From Zygosaccharomyces rouxii (Eukaryota > Ascomycota > Saccharomycetes > Saccharomycetales > Saccharomycetaceae), in NCBI RefSeq assembly GCF_000026365.1, contig NC_012994.1, positions 744,001 through 808,000 of the forward strand: a stretch of 64,000 nt of DNA, written 5' to 3'. Positions 39,295 to 49,127 of this stretch are shown one piece after another. The notes beneath the pieces were generated by a model. That model saw only the letters and a program-made list of their open reading frames with translations, had not been told where the DNA came from and did no database searches. Position 1 is the first letter of the stretch; each line of letters opens with the position of its first letter. A program made the position numbers and the translations under genes.

Positions 39295-39303
39295 TTTGCC
39301 ACC
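39295..39303 (-). promoter_or_regulatory. PACE element (Rpn4 site) of RPN12
   Basis: TTTGCCACC, the exact reverse complement of GGTGGCAAA, 41 bp upstream of the RPN12 ATG. The position is closer to the start than usual but the match is perfect and paired with the one at PRE4. Confidence 0.82.
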
Positions 39304-39343
39304 TCCGCTTACAGTGTGTCGAAGAACTACCAAACCAACCAAA

Positions 39344-40144
39344 ATGTCCACATCATTGCCAGAGCTCGTTAAAAGTCTAAGTGTTGCATTTGATCTAAAA
39401 AAATATGACAGTTGTCAAAAGCTTCTGCCTGCTATTAAAGTAGAGCTCATTAAGAACAATTTGGTAATTCCCGATCTTTCAAGCCAAAACAAAGCATATT
39501 TGAATGATTTGAATGTGGCCAAAAGTTTTTTCGAAATAGGAGCCCTTGTAAGTATCTACTGCTCGGATTTGGAATCGTTTCAAAACTATTTTGCACAATT
39601 GAGAGTGTTCTACTTCTCCCCCAACCAACAACTAGCGGAATCTGAGAATAAATCCAAAATATTAAGTCTTTACATGTTGATTTTATTATCCCAAGGTGAA
39701 ATTACAAAATTCCATTCCGAATTAGAATTTTTAGACAAGCATATCCGTAATCTGGAAGAGGATGAATTACTATCATATCCAATTAGAGTGGAAAGATGGT
39801 TAATGGAAGGTTCTTACCAAAAGGCATGGGACTTATTGAAGAGTGGATTAAAGCAACAGGAATTCGATGTTTTTACTGGAACTTTGATGAATGCGATTAG
39901 AGAAGAAATCGCACGTAATACTGAAATGGCATATGAAAAGTTACCACTTTCCAATATCAAAGTTTTACTTTTCTTCAACAGTGAAAAGGAAGCCGAGCAT
40001 TTTGCTGTACAAAGAGGTTGGAAGGTTGCTAACGGTAGTGTAGAATTTGAAGAGGATGAGGAATCAAATGAAACACCACTGGAAAAAACACACCTGATTG
40101 AGAAGACCCTCAATTATGCAATTAATCTAGAGAGCATTGTATAA
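39344..40144 (+). CDS. RPN12: RPN12, 26S proteasome lid subunit
   Basis: 266 residues from the ATG at 39344 (MSTSLPELVKSLSVAF), against 274 in S. cerevisiae; the open frame upstream begins with TTG and overlaps the PACE site, so it is not coding. PCI-domain protein; conserved LLPAIKVELIKNNLVIPDLS, RWLMEGSYQKAWDLL and the C-terminal tail AINLESIV that completes lid assembly and docking to the base. It corresponds to YFR052W, here directly beside the YGL252C ortholog. Confidence 0.97.
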   Translation: MSTSLPELVKSLSVAFDLKKYDSCQKLLPAIKVELIKNNLVIPDLSSQNKAYLNDLNVAKSFFEIGALVSIYCSDLESFQNYFAQLRVFYFSPNQQLAESENKSKILSLYMLILLSQGEITKFHSELEFLDKHIRNLEEDELLSYPIRVERWLMEGSYQKAWDLLKSGLKQQEFDVFTGTLMNAIREEIARNTEMAYEKLPLSNIKVLLFFNSEKEAEHFAVQRGWKVANGSVEFEEDEESNETPLEKTHLIEKTLNYAINLESIV

Positions 40145-40296
40145 TTTGATATACAAGATAAATTTTTACAACGGTAGAGAATTGATCGCATTCACGGTTC
40201 TAATAAATTTTTTTTAAAAGCGATAATAAATTGATCTCGTATATACGTTAGTCTTTAGTCCTTAAAAATGAAAAAAAAAAGGTCTTAATTTTTAAG

Positions 40297-41757
40297 TTAT
40301 TTGCCAATGACACCAACAGATTTGTTGGCAGCAAGTCTCTGCTGAGTCAAAGCAGCGATGATTGCTGCACCAGCACCGGAACCATCTTCGGCGGCGACAA
40401 TCTGGATTGGTTGCTTGTGACGATCTTCAATACCCCATCCATAGATGTCGTTCAAAGCAGCTGCAGCTCTTTCCTTGAAACCAGGGTACTTGTTGAAGAC
40501 GGAACCATCAGCAGCAATGTGAGCAGTCTTGTAGCCTCTCTTTTGACAGATAGCTGCGATACCACAAACAGATAATCTGGCGGCTCTAGTACCGATCAAC
40601 TCACATAGACGTCTGATCAACTTACGTTCAGGAGTAGTGGTAGTGATGCCCAAATCCTTTTGGAAAAGATCGAAAGTGTCTTCCAAGTTTTCAAATGGAT
40701 CTTCTTCAATCATGGATGGGTAAGAAGTATCCATGACGTAAGGTTCTCTCAACTTGCTAACATCTTGGTCCTTGAAGATGAAACCCTGTTCATGTAAGTC
40801 AATCAAAACTAAACGGATGATTTCACCCAAGTAGTAACCTGATGACATCTTTTCAAAAGATTGTTGACCAGGTCTTGGGGATTCTTCATCGACGATGACA
40901 TCGTATTTGGTTCTTGGCAAAACCACATGTTCGTTATCGAATGAACCGTATTCACAGTTGATACCCATTAGGGTGTCAGGAGTGATATCTTCAGGCAATT
41001 GGCCTTGCAATTTTTCAATGTCCTTACAGACATCGTAGTAAGCACCGTTAACACCAGTACCGAAGATAACACCCATCTGAGTCTCTGGGTCAGTATAGTG
41101 AGATGCAACTAGAGTACCGGTAGTATCGTTAATCAAGGCAACAACATTAATTGGCACACCCTTTTCACTTAGAGACTCTTGCAACATAGGCACGACATCA
41201 TGACCTTCCACACCTGGAATATCGAAACCCTTAGTCCATCTCTGTAGAACACCTTCGTTAATCTTACCTTGGGATGCTGGGTAAGAAAAGGTGAAACCCA
41301 ATGGAAGAGTGTCTTCACATCCATTTGGGAACTCTTCTTCGATAAAGTTCTTCAAACTTGAAGCGATGAAGTCGAATAGATCCTTAGGGTTTCTAGTGGT
41401 TCTCATGTGGTGAGGCAATTTGTACTTGGATTGAGAAGAATCAAAAGTACGGTCACCATTTAACTTAACCAAAACAACTCTTAGGTTGGTACCACCCAAA
41501 TCGATAGCCAAGTAGTTACCGGTTTCCTTACCAGTTGGGTATTCTAGGACCCATCCTGGAATCATTGGGATGTTACCACCCTTCTTGGACAAACCTTTTT
41601 GTAGTTCATCAATGAAATGCTTTGTAACAGCTCTCAATTTTTCAGTTGAGACTGAGAAGATAACTTCTAGACCACGAACTTGATCTAAAAGGTCTTGTGG
41701 CATGTCAGCCATAGAACCCTTTCTTGCGGGTGGTTTTTTTGGACCTAAATGAACCAT
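40297..41757 (-). CDS. HXK2: hexokinase (single ortholog of HXK1/HXK2)
   Basis: 486 residues from the ATG at 41757 (MVHLGPKKPPARKGSMADMP), the exact length of S. cerevisiae Hxk1/Hxk2; the frame continues 16 codons upstream to a TTG that is not a likely start. Sugar and ATP sites are LAIDLGGTNLRVV, LGFTFSYPASQ, ALINDTTGTL, GVIFGTGVNGAYYD and EDGSGAGAA. The N-terminal KKPPARKGSM matches the Hxk2 segment (residues 6-15, with Ser14) used for Mig1 contact and nuclear entry, so dual enzyme/repressor function is plausible. It replaces both YGL253W and YFR053C, the end of the conserved block. Confidence 0.97.
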   Translation of the reverse strand: MVHLGPKKPPARKGSMADMPQDLLDQVRGLEVIFSVSTEKLRAVTKHFIDELQKGLSKKGGNIPMIPGWVLEYPTGKETGNYLAIDLGGTNLRVVLVKLNGDRTFDSSQSKYKLPHHMRTTRNPKDLFDFIASSLKNFIEEEFPNGCEDTLPLGFTFSYPASQGKINEGVLQRWTKGFDIPGVEGHDVVPMLQESLSEKGVPINVVALINDTTGTLVASHYTDPETQMGVIFGTGVNGAYYDVCKDIEKLQGQLPEDITPDTLMGINCEYGSFDNEHVVLPRTKYDVIVDEESPRPGQQSFEKMSSGYYLGEIIRLVLIDLHEQGFIFKDQDVSKLREPYVMDTSYPSMIEEDPFENLEDTFDLFQKDLGITTTTPERKLIRRLCELIGTRAARLSVCGIAAICQKRGYKTAHIAADGSVFNKYPGFKERAAAALNDIYGWGIEDRHKQPIQIVAAEDGSGAGAAIIAALTQQRLAANKSVGVIGK

Positions 41758-42544
41758 TTTAAAATTGTAATACTGCTTGTTTTGATAAACGAAATGACCT
41801 ATCAAGAAGACGACTAAGAAAAGCAGGAAACAATTAAGACGTATACTTACAATTCTTGCTGTCTTTATATGTATGAGAAACTACTTCCTAAAAGATGTAA
41901 TTCCGAAAAAAGGACAACAAACGAGAAACGAATAGAATGACGAAAATAGTAACAAGAAAGGAGGAACAGATTCGATCGCCAAAGAACAATATTAATATCA
42001 ATGATTCTGACGTTAAAAGTATGGCCTGTTTAATTATCCTTTATACATCTAATAAACTGGGGAAGAGTTTTAAGCTTTAACGCCTGGTGATGTTAATCAG
42101 TCTTTTCTTTTCCAATCTTTTTTTTCGCGGATAGAATTTTTCCGGGATTCCACTAATTCGATCACCCTTTTTTTTTTTTTCCAGAGGGGTAAAAAGCAAA
42201 AAAAGGAATTTTCGAATGATTGGTGCGGGGTAAGGGTGTGTGCTACACGTGAGTTTCACTGGGGTTTCCACATTGTAGAAATCGGAGTCAAATCAAAACT
42301 CCGACTTCATATGCATAATTTTGCCGGGCACAATAGATGAAGGAACGCACCCCTAATAGATACAGCCGTCTTCCCCGCGGGAAAAAGGACATAAGCTTAT
42401 CGCAAGTAGTCTAATATAAGGAGGAAAAAAAAAAGCAGTAATAGAAATAATGGTAATAGTCATAATATAAAATGAATAAATACCTCGATTAATCGATGGT
42501 TCTTACAATGACGATTATAACCTTTCCCCAATGCCAGGACAGTA
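41758..42544. other. hexokinase-FLR1 copy 1 divergent promoter region
   Basis: 787 bp between divergent start codons. It contains several T/A runs, a GCGGGG (Mig1-type core) at 42225-42230, AGGGG (stress-response element core) at 42185-42189, and the palindrome CCCGCGGG at 42374-42381, one mismatch from a Pdr1/Pdr3 site. No gene seen. These sites are suggestions only. Confidence 0.5.
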
Positions 42545-44164
42545 ATGGGATATATTAACGGCTTTAGAAATACATTTTTCGTAGACTTATTAGAACGAGC
42601 AAATCTGGTTCAGGTGGAGCCTTATCCAAACCAATTACAAGTTTCCAATACGGCGAAACCGTCTCAACCGAGTGTTGATCTGGAGAAAGGTGATTCGAAC
42701 GATTCGCATAACAAGGGAACAGAAAAAGAGAGTTCTGACACTACTAAAGATGTGGATCCATTTCTGGTGGAATTCACAGGAAGTGATGATCCCGAACATC
42801 CATTGAACTGGCCAAATTCAAAAACTACATTAGTTATCACGGAAATTATGGTGCTCACATGTGTTACCTACATGGGTTCATCTATCTATACTCCCGGTCA
42901 AGAGGAAATTCAACATGACTTCCACGTGGGCCACGTTGTGGGGACACTGAACTTATCTTTGTACGTGCTCGGTTACGGATTAGGACCACTAATATTTTCA
43001 CCACTTTCAGAATTTGCCAAAATTGGTAGACAACGGCTTTATATCATTACTCTTTTTCTCTTTTGTATGCTTCAGATCGGTTGTGCGCTAGTGCAAAACA
43101 TCGCTGGTTTAGTGATCCTGAGGTTTATCACTGGTTTCCTGTGTTCGCCTTCGTTGGCAACAGGAGGTGCTTCTATTGGTGATATTGTTAGACCTGAAAT
43201 CGTTCCCATCTTTATTGGATTGTGGGGGGTTGGTGCAGTAGCGGCACCTGTTACTGGGCCATTACTAGGTGCTTCGATGGTTGTTGCTAACGGTTGGAGA
43301 TGGATATTTTGGCTTATGGTTTGGATGAGTGGAGGGATTCTAATCATTTTAGTCTTTTTCTTCCCCGAGACGAGTGTTGAAAATATCTTATACCGCCGAT
43401 GTCAGAGGATCAGAAAGTTGAAGAATGATGATCGTTACTATACGTTGAAAGAAAGACAGGAATCGAAGTTGACTCGGAAAGATATTGCGATTACTGCTCT
43501 TTACAGACCTTTCCAAATGATTTTTGAAGATCCTATCGTCATGGCTCTGGATGGTTATCTCGCCCTATGCTACGGTACTTTTTACCTTTTCTTCGAGGCC
43601 TTTCCCATTGTCTTTATCGGCGTGTACGATTTTACATTAATCGAAGTAGGTTTGGCATATATGGGGTTTACTGTTGGATGTGCAATAGCCTATGTCGTAT
43701 GTTTAACGTTTATGGTTTTTGTGGTTGCCAAGAAGTTTAAAAACAATACGATGACCCCAGAAGTGTTTCTAATTCTCGGTATGATGACATCTTGGTGCTT
43801 GCCACTGTCGCTATTCCTTTTCGGCTGGGCTGCCAGCGTCCATTGGACTCTACCGATGCTTGCTGAGATATTTTTCGTTCTCTGTGTTTTCAACTTATTT
43901 CAATCCACATTCGCTTACTTAGCGTTCTCATACCCAAAATATCTGGCTTCTGTCTATGCTGGTAACGGTGTCTGCAGAGCAGGATTTGCGTGTGCTTTCC
44001 CGTTATTCGGTAAGGCGATGTATGACAATCTGGCTATAAAGGGATATCCAGTTGCATGGGGTTCATCAATTTTGGGGTTTTTCTCCATGGCACTTGCGAC
44101 CATACCGTTTTTCCTGTACAAATACGGACCATACTTGAGAAGCAAATCCAAGTTCTCTGGATAA
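42545..44164 (+). CDS. FLR1: FLR1-like multidrug transporter, array copy 1
   Basis: 539 residues, ATG at 42545. DHA1 drug:H+ antiporter with 12 predicted membrane spans. Conserved with S. cerevisiae Flr1: LTCVTYMGSSIYTPGQEEIQ (first span), LNLSLYVLGYGLGPLIFSPLSE, RFITGFLCSPSLATGGASIGD, GWRWIFWLMVWMS and the end YKYGPYLRSKSKFSG. A charged cytosolic N terminus of about 85 residues precedes span 1. Flr1 exports fluconazole, benomyl and diazaborine at the plasma membrane. This is the most upstream of the tandem copies and clearly diverged from copies 2 and 3. Substrate here is inferred. Confidence 0.9.
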   Translation: MGYINGFRNTFFVDLLERANLVQVEPYPNQLQVSNTAKPSQPSVDLEKGDSNDSHNKGTEKESSDTTKDVDPFLVEFTGSDDPEHPLNWPNSKTTLVITEIMVLTCVTYMGSSIYTPGQEEIQHDFHVGHVVGTLNLSLYVLGYGLGPLIFSPLSEFAKIGRQRLYIITLFLFCMLQIGCALVQNIAGLVILRFITGFLCSPSLATGGASIGDIVRPEIVPIFIGLWGVGAVAAPVTGPLLGASMVVANGWRWIFWLMVWMSGGILIILVFFFPETSVENILYRRCQRIRKLKNDDRYYTLKERQESKLTRKDIAITALYRPFQMIFEDPIVMALDGYLALCYGTFYLFFEAFPIVFIGVYDFTLIEVGLAYMGFTVGCAIAYVVCLTFMVFVVAKKFKNNTMTPEVFLILGMMTSWCLPLSLFLFGWAASVHWTLPMLAEIFFVLCVFNLFQSTFAYLAFSYPKYLASVYAGNGVCRAGFACAFPLFGKAMYDNLAIKGYPVAWGSSILGFFSMALATIPFFLYKYGPYLRSKSKFSG

Positions 44165-44951
44165 ATAACGGTACCAATACCATTCTAGCTTATATTTTTA
44201 ATTGCTGATTCGTCTTTTGACTAGAAGTTCTGCTCTGCGTAACGTGGCGCTCTAGACGACGTCTAACAGACAGATATTTTTACACTTAATCGCATAGAGA
44301 AAATGGATATTGATCAAAGAGTTGGGTACAAGAGCGGTAACGCTGGGGCAAGCTTAGCAACTGGTTCAAGTCCATTTCAGTGTAAGAAAGTGAATCTCGG
44401 TGGACCTACAGTTCAAGAACCTAGCAGTAAACGGTTATCCAGTAGCCTGAGGCTCATCATTTCTTGACTTTTTCTGTATGAGGATTACCCATTGTTTCTA
44501 TACGAATGTGGCCCTTTTGGGAAATAAATCAAGATTTTAAGGGTAAACGAAAGATACATGGTGCACTCTTACAAATCAAGCTTTCTCCAGGTCCTTATTG
44601 TTATTGTCTCTTGAACGTTAGATCGAATCTGTTGTTGCCCTGTTTTATCCATTGGAAAAGCGCAGAGAATTCAAGACTCCATAGTTTTCGCCGCACGATG
44701 TTCCGTGGAAAACGACAACTAACTCCGAAGAAAGCTCATCTCGAATACTTGAGAAACATGGTGGATGTTAGGCGGAAAAAAAAGATGATTGCTGAGTAAG
44801 ATGAGCGCTATAGAAATTGGTAGACAATGACATGGTTACAAACTTTTTACTTACCTCAACATATAAAACAAAACGATGCATAATTAGACATACGGTTAGC
44901 TCGCAGTAAACGTTCCAAAAGACCATATATTGTTATAGATTGCTAGTGGTT
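44165..44951. other. intergenic region FLR1 copy 1 - copy 2
   Basis: 787 bp. The first ~255 bp are homologous to the region just after copy 2 (46644-46935), and about 44556-44840 is homologous to the region before copy 3 (48720-48985), so genes were duplicated with both flanks. A 97-codon ATG frame (44506-44799) overlaps the duplicated promoter but is interrupted in the other copy, so I do not call it a gene. It holds the Pdr1/Pdr3-type site. Confidence 0.65.
44702..44709 (+). promoter_or_regulatory. Pdr1/Pdr3 response element (PDRE) of FLR1 copy 2
   Basis: TCCGTGGA, an exact PDRE variant (TCCGYGGA), 242 bp upstream of the copy 2 ATG. The surrounding bases (ATGTTCCGTGGAAAACGACA) are conserved in the copy 3 promoter. 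In S. cerevisiae FLR1 and other drug pumps respond to Pdr3/Pdr1. Confidence 0.75.
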
Positions 44952-46643
44952 ATGCGAAGCTTAATTTCAGCTTACGTCAACACATACAGGAACACATTTG
45001 CAGTCGATATCTTGGAACGGTTCAATCTTGTTCAAGTTGATGAGCACTTTGCTTTAAAAGATGAATCTGATGACTCTTTGTGTAAAGAAGACATCTCCAA
45101 GGATGTGCCCAATGCAGATTTAGAAGCCCTAGAGAAGCAACCCAGCGGTAATGTTACTCTTGCAAGTGCTGGTGGTATTATCTCTGCTGGTGATGACAAT
45201 TCGGGAGAGTTGAAAGATGCAAAGGATGCTACTGATCCATATCTAGTACAATTTAGGGGCACTAAAGACCCTGATCATCCTCATAATTGGTTAGGCTTTA
45301 AAAAATTTGTGGTTATTTTAGAGATTATGTTGCTCACGTGTGTGACATACATGGGTTCTGCGATATACACTCCGGGTCAAGAAGAAATCCAGAAAGAATT
45401 TGGTGTGGGGCACGTTGTGGGGACTTTAAATTTGTCCATGTACGTGCTTGGTTACGGTTTAGGTCCAATGGTGTTCTCACCGTTATCAGAATTTGCTATG
45501 TACGGTCGCCAACAATTGTACATTATTACTCTTTTCCTTTTTTCTATGCTTCAGATTGGTTGTGCACTGGTGCATAACATTGCAGGTTTAGTCATTTTGC
45601 GGTTTATCACTGGTATCCTATGTTCGCCTTCATTGGCAACAGGTGCCGCTTCCATTGGTGATATTGTAACACCCCAATGGGTACCTGTATTTATTGGTAT
45701 GTGGTCTATCGGTGCAGTGGCGGCTCCGGTTACGGGGCCATTGCTAGGTGCCTCAATGGTGGTTGCCAAAAACTGGAGATGGATCTTTTGGCTGCTTATG
45801 TGGATGAGTGCAGCCTTGTTGATCGTTTTAATTTTTTTCTTTCCAGAAACTGGTGAAGACAATATTTTGTACCGCCGTTGTGTGAGAATAAGAAAGATTA
45901 CAGGTGATGATAGGTATTACACTTTCAAAGCTCGTGAAGAAGCTAAGCTCACATTTAAGGATATTGCAGTTGTGGCACTTTATAGGCCATTTGAAATCAT
46001 CGTCAAGGAACCCATCGTTTTGGCTCTGGATATTTATATCGCCTTATGTTACGGTACTTTTTACCTTTTCTTCGAAGCTTTCCCAATTGTCTTCGCAGGT
46101 GTTTACCACTTCACGCTAATTGAATTGGGATTGGCATATATGGGATTCTGTGTTGGGTGTGTCTTTGCTTATGCTATTTCTTTAATCTTTCTCAGTCAGT
46201 ATGGTGCTAGACAAGCTAAAAAGAATCGGTTTACACCGGAAACCTTCCTAGTTCTTGCTATGGGCGTGTGTTGGTGCCTACCGCTAGCGCTATTCCTCTT
46301 CGGCTGGGCTGCCAGCGTTCACTGGACATTGCCTATGCTTGCCGAGATTTTTTTCGTTATCTGCGTTTTCAATCTATTCCAAGCTACATTCTCCTACCTG
46401 GCAATGTCGTATCCAAAGTACATGGCGTCTGTTTTTGCAGGTAATGGTGTTATGCGGGCAGGATTCGCGTGTGCTTTCCCACTATTTGGTAAGGCGATGT
46501 ATGACAACTTGGCTATAAAGGGCTATCCAGTAGCATGGGGGTCGTCATTGCTAGGATTTTTCTCTATTGGTCTAGCGGTATTACCGTTTCTGCTATACAA
46601 ATACGGGCCATACTTGAGAAGCAAATCTAAGTTCTCGGGATAA
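44952..46643 (+). CDS. FLR1: FLR1-like multidrug transporter, array copy 2
   Basis: 563 residues from the ATG at 44952 (MRSLISAYVNTYRNTFAVD); four more in-frame codons begin with TTG. Twelve-span DHA1 antiporter with the same signatures as copy 1 (LTCVTYMGSAIYTPGQEEIQ, FGWAASVHWTLPMLAE, GPYLRSKSKFSG). From residue ~90 on it is almost identical to copy 3, including a 448-bp stretch of perfect DNA identity (45222-45669), while the first ~90 residues differ: a gene conversion pattern. A PDRE lies 242 bp upstream. Confidence 0.92.
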   Translation: MRSLISAYVNTYRNTFAVDILERFNLVQVDEHFALKDESDDSLCKEDISKDVPNADLEALEKQPSGNVTLASAGGIISAGDDNSGELKDAKDATDPYLVQFRGTKDPDHPHNWLGFKKFVVILEIMLLTCVTYMGSAIYTPGQEEIQKEFGVGHVVGTLNLSMYVLGYGLGPMVFSPLSEFAMYGRQQLYIITLFLFSMLQIGCALVHNIAGLVILRFITGILCSPSLATGAASIGDIVTPQWVPVFIGMWSIGAVAAPVTGPLLGASMVVAKNWRWIFWLLMWMSAALLIVLIFFFPETGEDNILYRRCVRIRKITGDDRYYTFKAREEAKLTFKDIAVVALYRPFEIIVKEPIVLALDIYIALCYGTFYLFFEAFPIVFAGVYHFTLIELGLAYMGFCVGCVFAYAISLIFLSQYGARQAKKNRFTPETFLVLAMGVCWCLPLALFLFGWAASVHWTLPMLAEIFFVICVFNLFQATFSYLAMSYPKYMASVFAGNGVMRAGFACAFPLFGKAMYDNLAIKGYPVAWGSSLLGFFSIGLAVLPFLLYKYGPYLRSKSKFSG

Positions 46644-47537
46644 ATAACGGCACCCATCCTATTCTAGCTGACGTTTTTATTTCTGATTAGTCTTTTGACT
46701 AAAAGTTCAGCCCTGCGTAATGCGGCGCTCTACAATGTACAGGGGCGAAAACCCTCATGGACATTGATAGCCCAAGCTTAACGGGCAGATACTGAAATGT
46801 TCCATTCTGTCCAGAAATTGGATATTGAACCAAGATTTGGTAACAAAAGCGGTAACACTAGGGCAGTTTTAGCAACTGTTTCGAGTTTATATCAACGTAA
46901 GCAAATATTGGTGGATCTGTAATTTAAGACCGCAAACTTACTGTCAAAGCAGTAAAAATTGGACATTTAACAGATTTGGATTATCCTGTAAGTTGTATTA
47001 TTTTTCTTCTGTAAGCATTTATCTGGTTCTGTCAGTGCCTGAGGAAAGGATCCTTGTTTTCACACTTGATCATCTCATATTCGAAACACGTAGCAAGTAT
47101 GCGTTATGTGCTCTACTTTACACATAGCAAGAAAAAAAAAATAAATATTCAGGCTGAGCCTTCAACCGATCAGAATGTGATCAAAGTTCCTCCTGTCTTG
47201 TGTCCTTGAAGGAAGGTGTTGAACATGCTTGACCTTTACGAAGTCCGAAACACTCTTCCGCAGAGGAGAAACGTGGCACGACTCGTTGCGAAGATCAACG
47301 CGATGAACATTCCAATGGATTTATTGACGAATAAACGAAAGGAGGATTGTAGATCGAATGGATATTTAAGTCAGTGAATATTCGATTTAATGGGTATTTG
47401 CGGATGAATTTGAAATATAGAGGATAATGGCATAAAGAAATATTATCGGGAAGAATATAAAGGCCGGATAGGTTTAGATAGGCTTTTGTTTAATCGGATG
47501 CCTTACATTTAGATTTCCTTTCTGAAGCTCAAAGAGG
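46644..47537. other. intergenic region FLR1 copy 2 - pseudogene
   Basis: 894 bp. The first ~290 bp are a diverged duplicate of the 3' flank of copy 1 (shared landmarks: CTTTTGACTA, AAGCGGTAACNCT, TTAGCAACTG). The rest should be the old promoter of the pseudogene; TCCGCAGA near 47254 is one base from a PDRE. No gene seen. Confidence 0.6.
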
Positions 47538-48710
47538 ATGCCAAATCCATTTGCTGCATATGTTAACGGCCTCATAAACAATTTCGAAGTCGATGTCTTG
47601 GAACATTCATAATTGGTTCGTGTAGATGAAGACCTCCATTAGAATGAAATCTCAAACCCGTAAGGAAGAAAATGTGAATCGAAATCCTAATTTATAAGCG
47701 TTTAAGAAACAAGTTAGTGGCATAGCCAGCGTCTCTGAAAATGGTGTTGATACCTGGCGGTGATACGAAAGAAGAAAGGTTTCAAAGATCTCTTTCTAGG
47801 TAGATTTCGATCAGTTCCTAAGAAGGCTTTAGCCATGTTTGAAATCATGTTGCTTGCATTGCTTCATTCAGCTACATTCTTGGTCGAGAGGAAATGTGCC
47901 ACATTATGAGTACTTTAAATTTGTCCTTGGGCTATCGGATTGGTCCCGCCATATTTGCGCCATTGTCAAAATTCGTCATTATTGGCCGTCGACTCTGTTC
48001 TTGTTTTCTATGCTACAAACTGGTTATGCACTAGTGCAAAACATCGCACGTCCATAAATGTGTACCTCAATGGTTGTTGCCAAGAATTGAAGATAGATAT
48101 ATTGGGTACTCACCCAAGTGTCATCTTGATGTTTTTCTTCCTAGAAACTAGCGTCAAAAACATCCTACATCTTCCTTTCACGAAGATTATAAAGGCCACT
48201 GGCAACGGCAAGTATTGCACTTTTAAAGCTCGCGAAGAGTCTAAACTAACTGTCAAAAAGATTGCTACTATTGCCCTTTACAGACTTTTTGAACTAATTC
48301 TCCTGGCACTGAACGTTACTTTCTACGTTTTCTTCTGAGGCTTTCTCCATCGTGTTTGTTTTTGTCTACCACTACCACTACCACTACCACTACCACTATT
48401 TCTATTCTTATTTGGTTGGGCCTCAAATGTGATTTGTAATTGGTGTTTTCAATCTGTCCCAAACGATCTTCTCATACTTAGCCTTGTCTTATCCCAAATA
48501 TGTGGGTGGTGTCTGCAGGTGATGGTGTTACGCGCAGTGTTTGCATGTGCCTTTTTACTTTTTGTGCAAGCCATGTACAATAATCTGGTAATAGACGGCC
48601 GCCCAGTAGCCCGGGGTTCATCATTGCTTGGCTTTTTCTGGGTGGGGCTTGCTTTCATCCCATTGTTTCCAGGTGAATGCAGCCCTTTCTTAAGCAGTAG
48701 GTCAGGGTAG
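47538..48710 (+). pseudogene. FLR1-like pseudogene (array copy psi-1)
   Basis: It begins with an ATG and a recognisable Flr1 N terminus (AAYVNGLINNFEVDVLEHS, then a stop at codon 24) and ends with the family C terminus (FACAFLLFVQAMYNNLVIDG, then GSSLLGFFWVGLAFIPLF; stop at 48708-48710). In between, homology continues in shifting frames (KFVLGLSDWSRHIC, TGNGKYCTFKAREESKLTVK) with several deletions; total length is about 500 bp less than an intact copy. An inserted CTACCA microsatellite lies at 48366. Not translatable as a transporter. Confidence 0.88.
48366..48398. repeat. (CTACCA)n microsatellite inside pseudogene
   Basis: Five and a half copies of the hexamer CTACCA. It sits where intact paralogs encode the segment after FFEAFPIVF...GVYHFT, which reads as CTACCACTA-like DNA there too, so it probably grew by slippage from the local coding sequence after selection was lost. 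Confidence 0.9.
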
Positions 48711-49127
48711 ATGACAAATACAAGATGCACTGCCCTTATGACAAATCAAGCCCATCTGCAGGGTTTTATTGTTAATGCTCCACAAAGGTGAGATCAGCGT
48801 TGTTATTGCCGTGCTTTATCGGTGAAGAGTGTAGAAGTTTGGAAACTCCGTGTTTTCGCCGTACGATGATCCGTGGAAAACGACAACGGAAGAGAGCTCA
48901 TCGCAAGTGTTTAGGTAAGCACAATGGTGGATTTTAAACGGAAAGAGAAGACTATCGATGAGTAAGATGAACCCTGTAGAATTTGATGGACAATAGTAGG
49001 GTTGTTGGATTTGTGGGCTATCTGAGAGTATAAAAAGAGAGGATGCGTAATCATATGGATGGCTAGCCGGCTTAAAAGGTTAGAAAAAAAAAAAAAAAAC
49101 ATACATTGTTAAAGATTGGTAGCGGTT
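48711..49127. other. intergenic region pseudogene - FLR1 copy 3 (promoter)
   Basis: 417 bp, homologous over about 270 bp to the copy 2 promoter; includes the PDRE at 48870, and a run of 17 A near 49084-49099 close to the start of copy 3. No gene. Confidence 0.65.
48870..48877 (+). promoter_or_regulatory. Pdr1/Pdr3 response element (PDRE) of FLR1 copy 3
   Basis: TCCGTGGA, 250 bp upstream of the copy 3 ATG, in the same sequence context and at nearly the same distance as at copy 2, although flanking bases have diverged. Confidence 0.75.

Noticed and set aside
44506..44799. 97-codon ATG frame between FLR1 copies 1 and 2
   Set aside because: The same DNA is duplicated upstream of copy 3, where the frame is broken; it overlaps the inferred PDRE and looks like promoter sequence.
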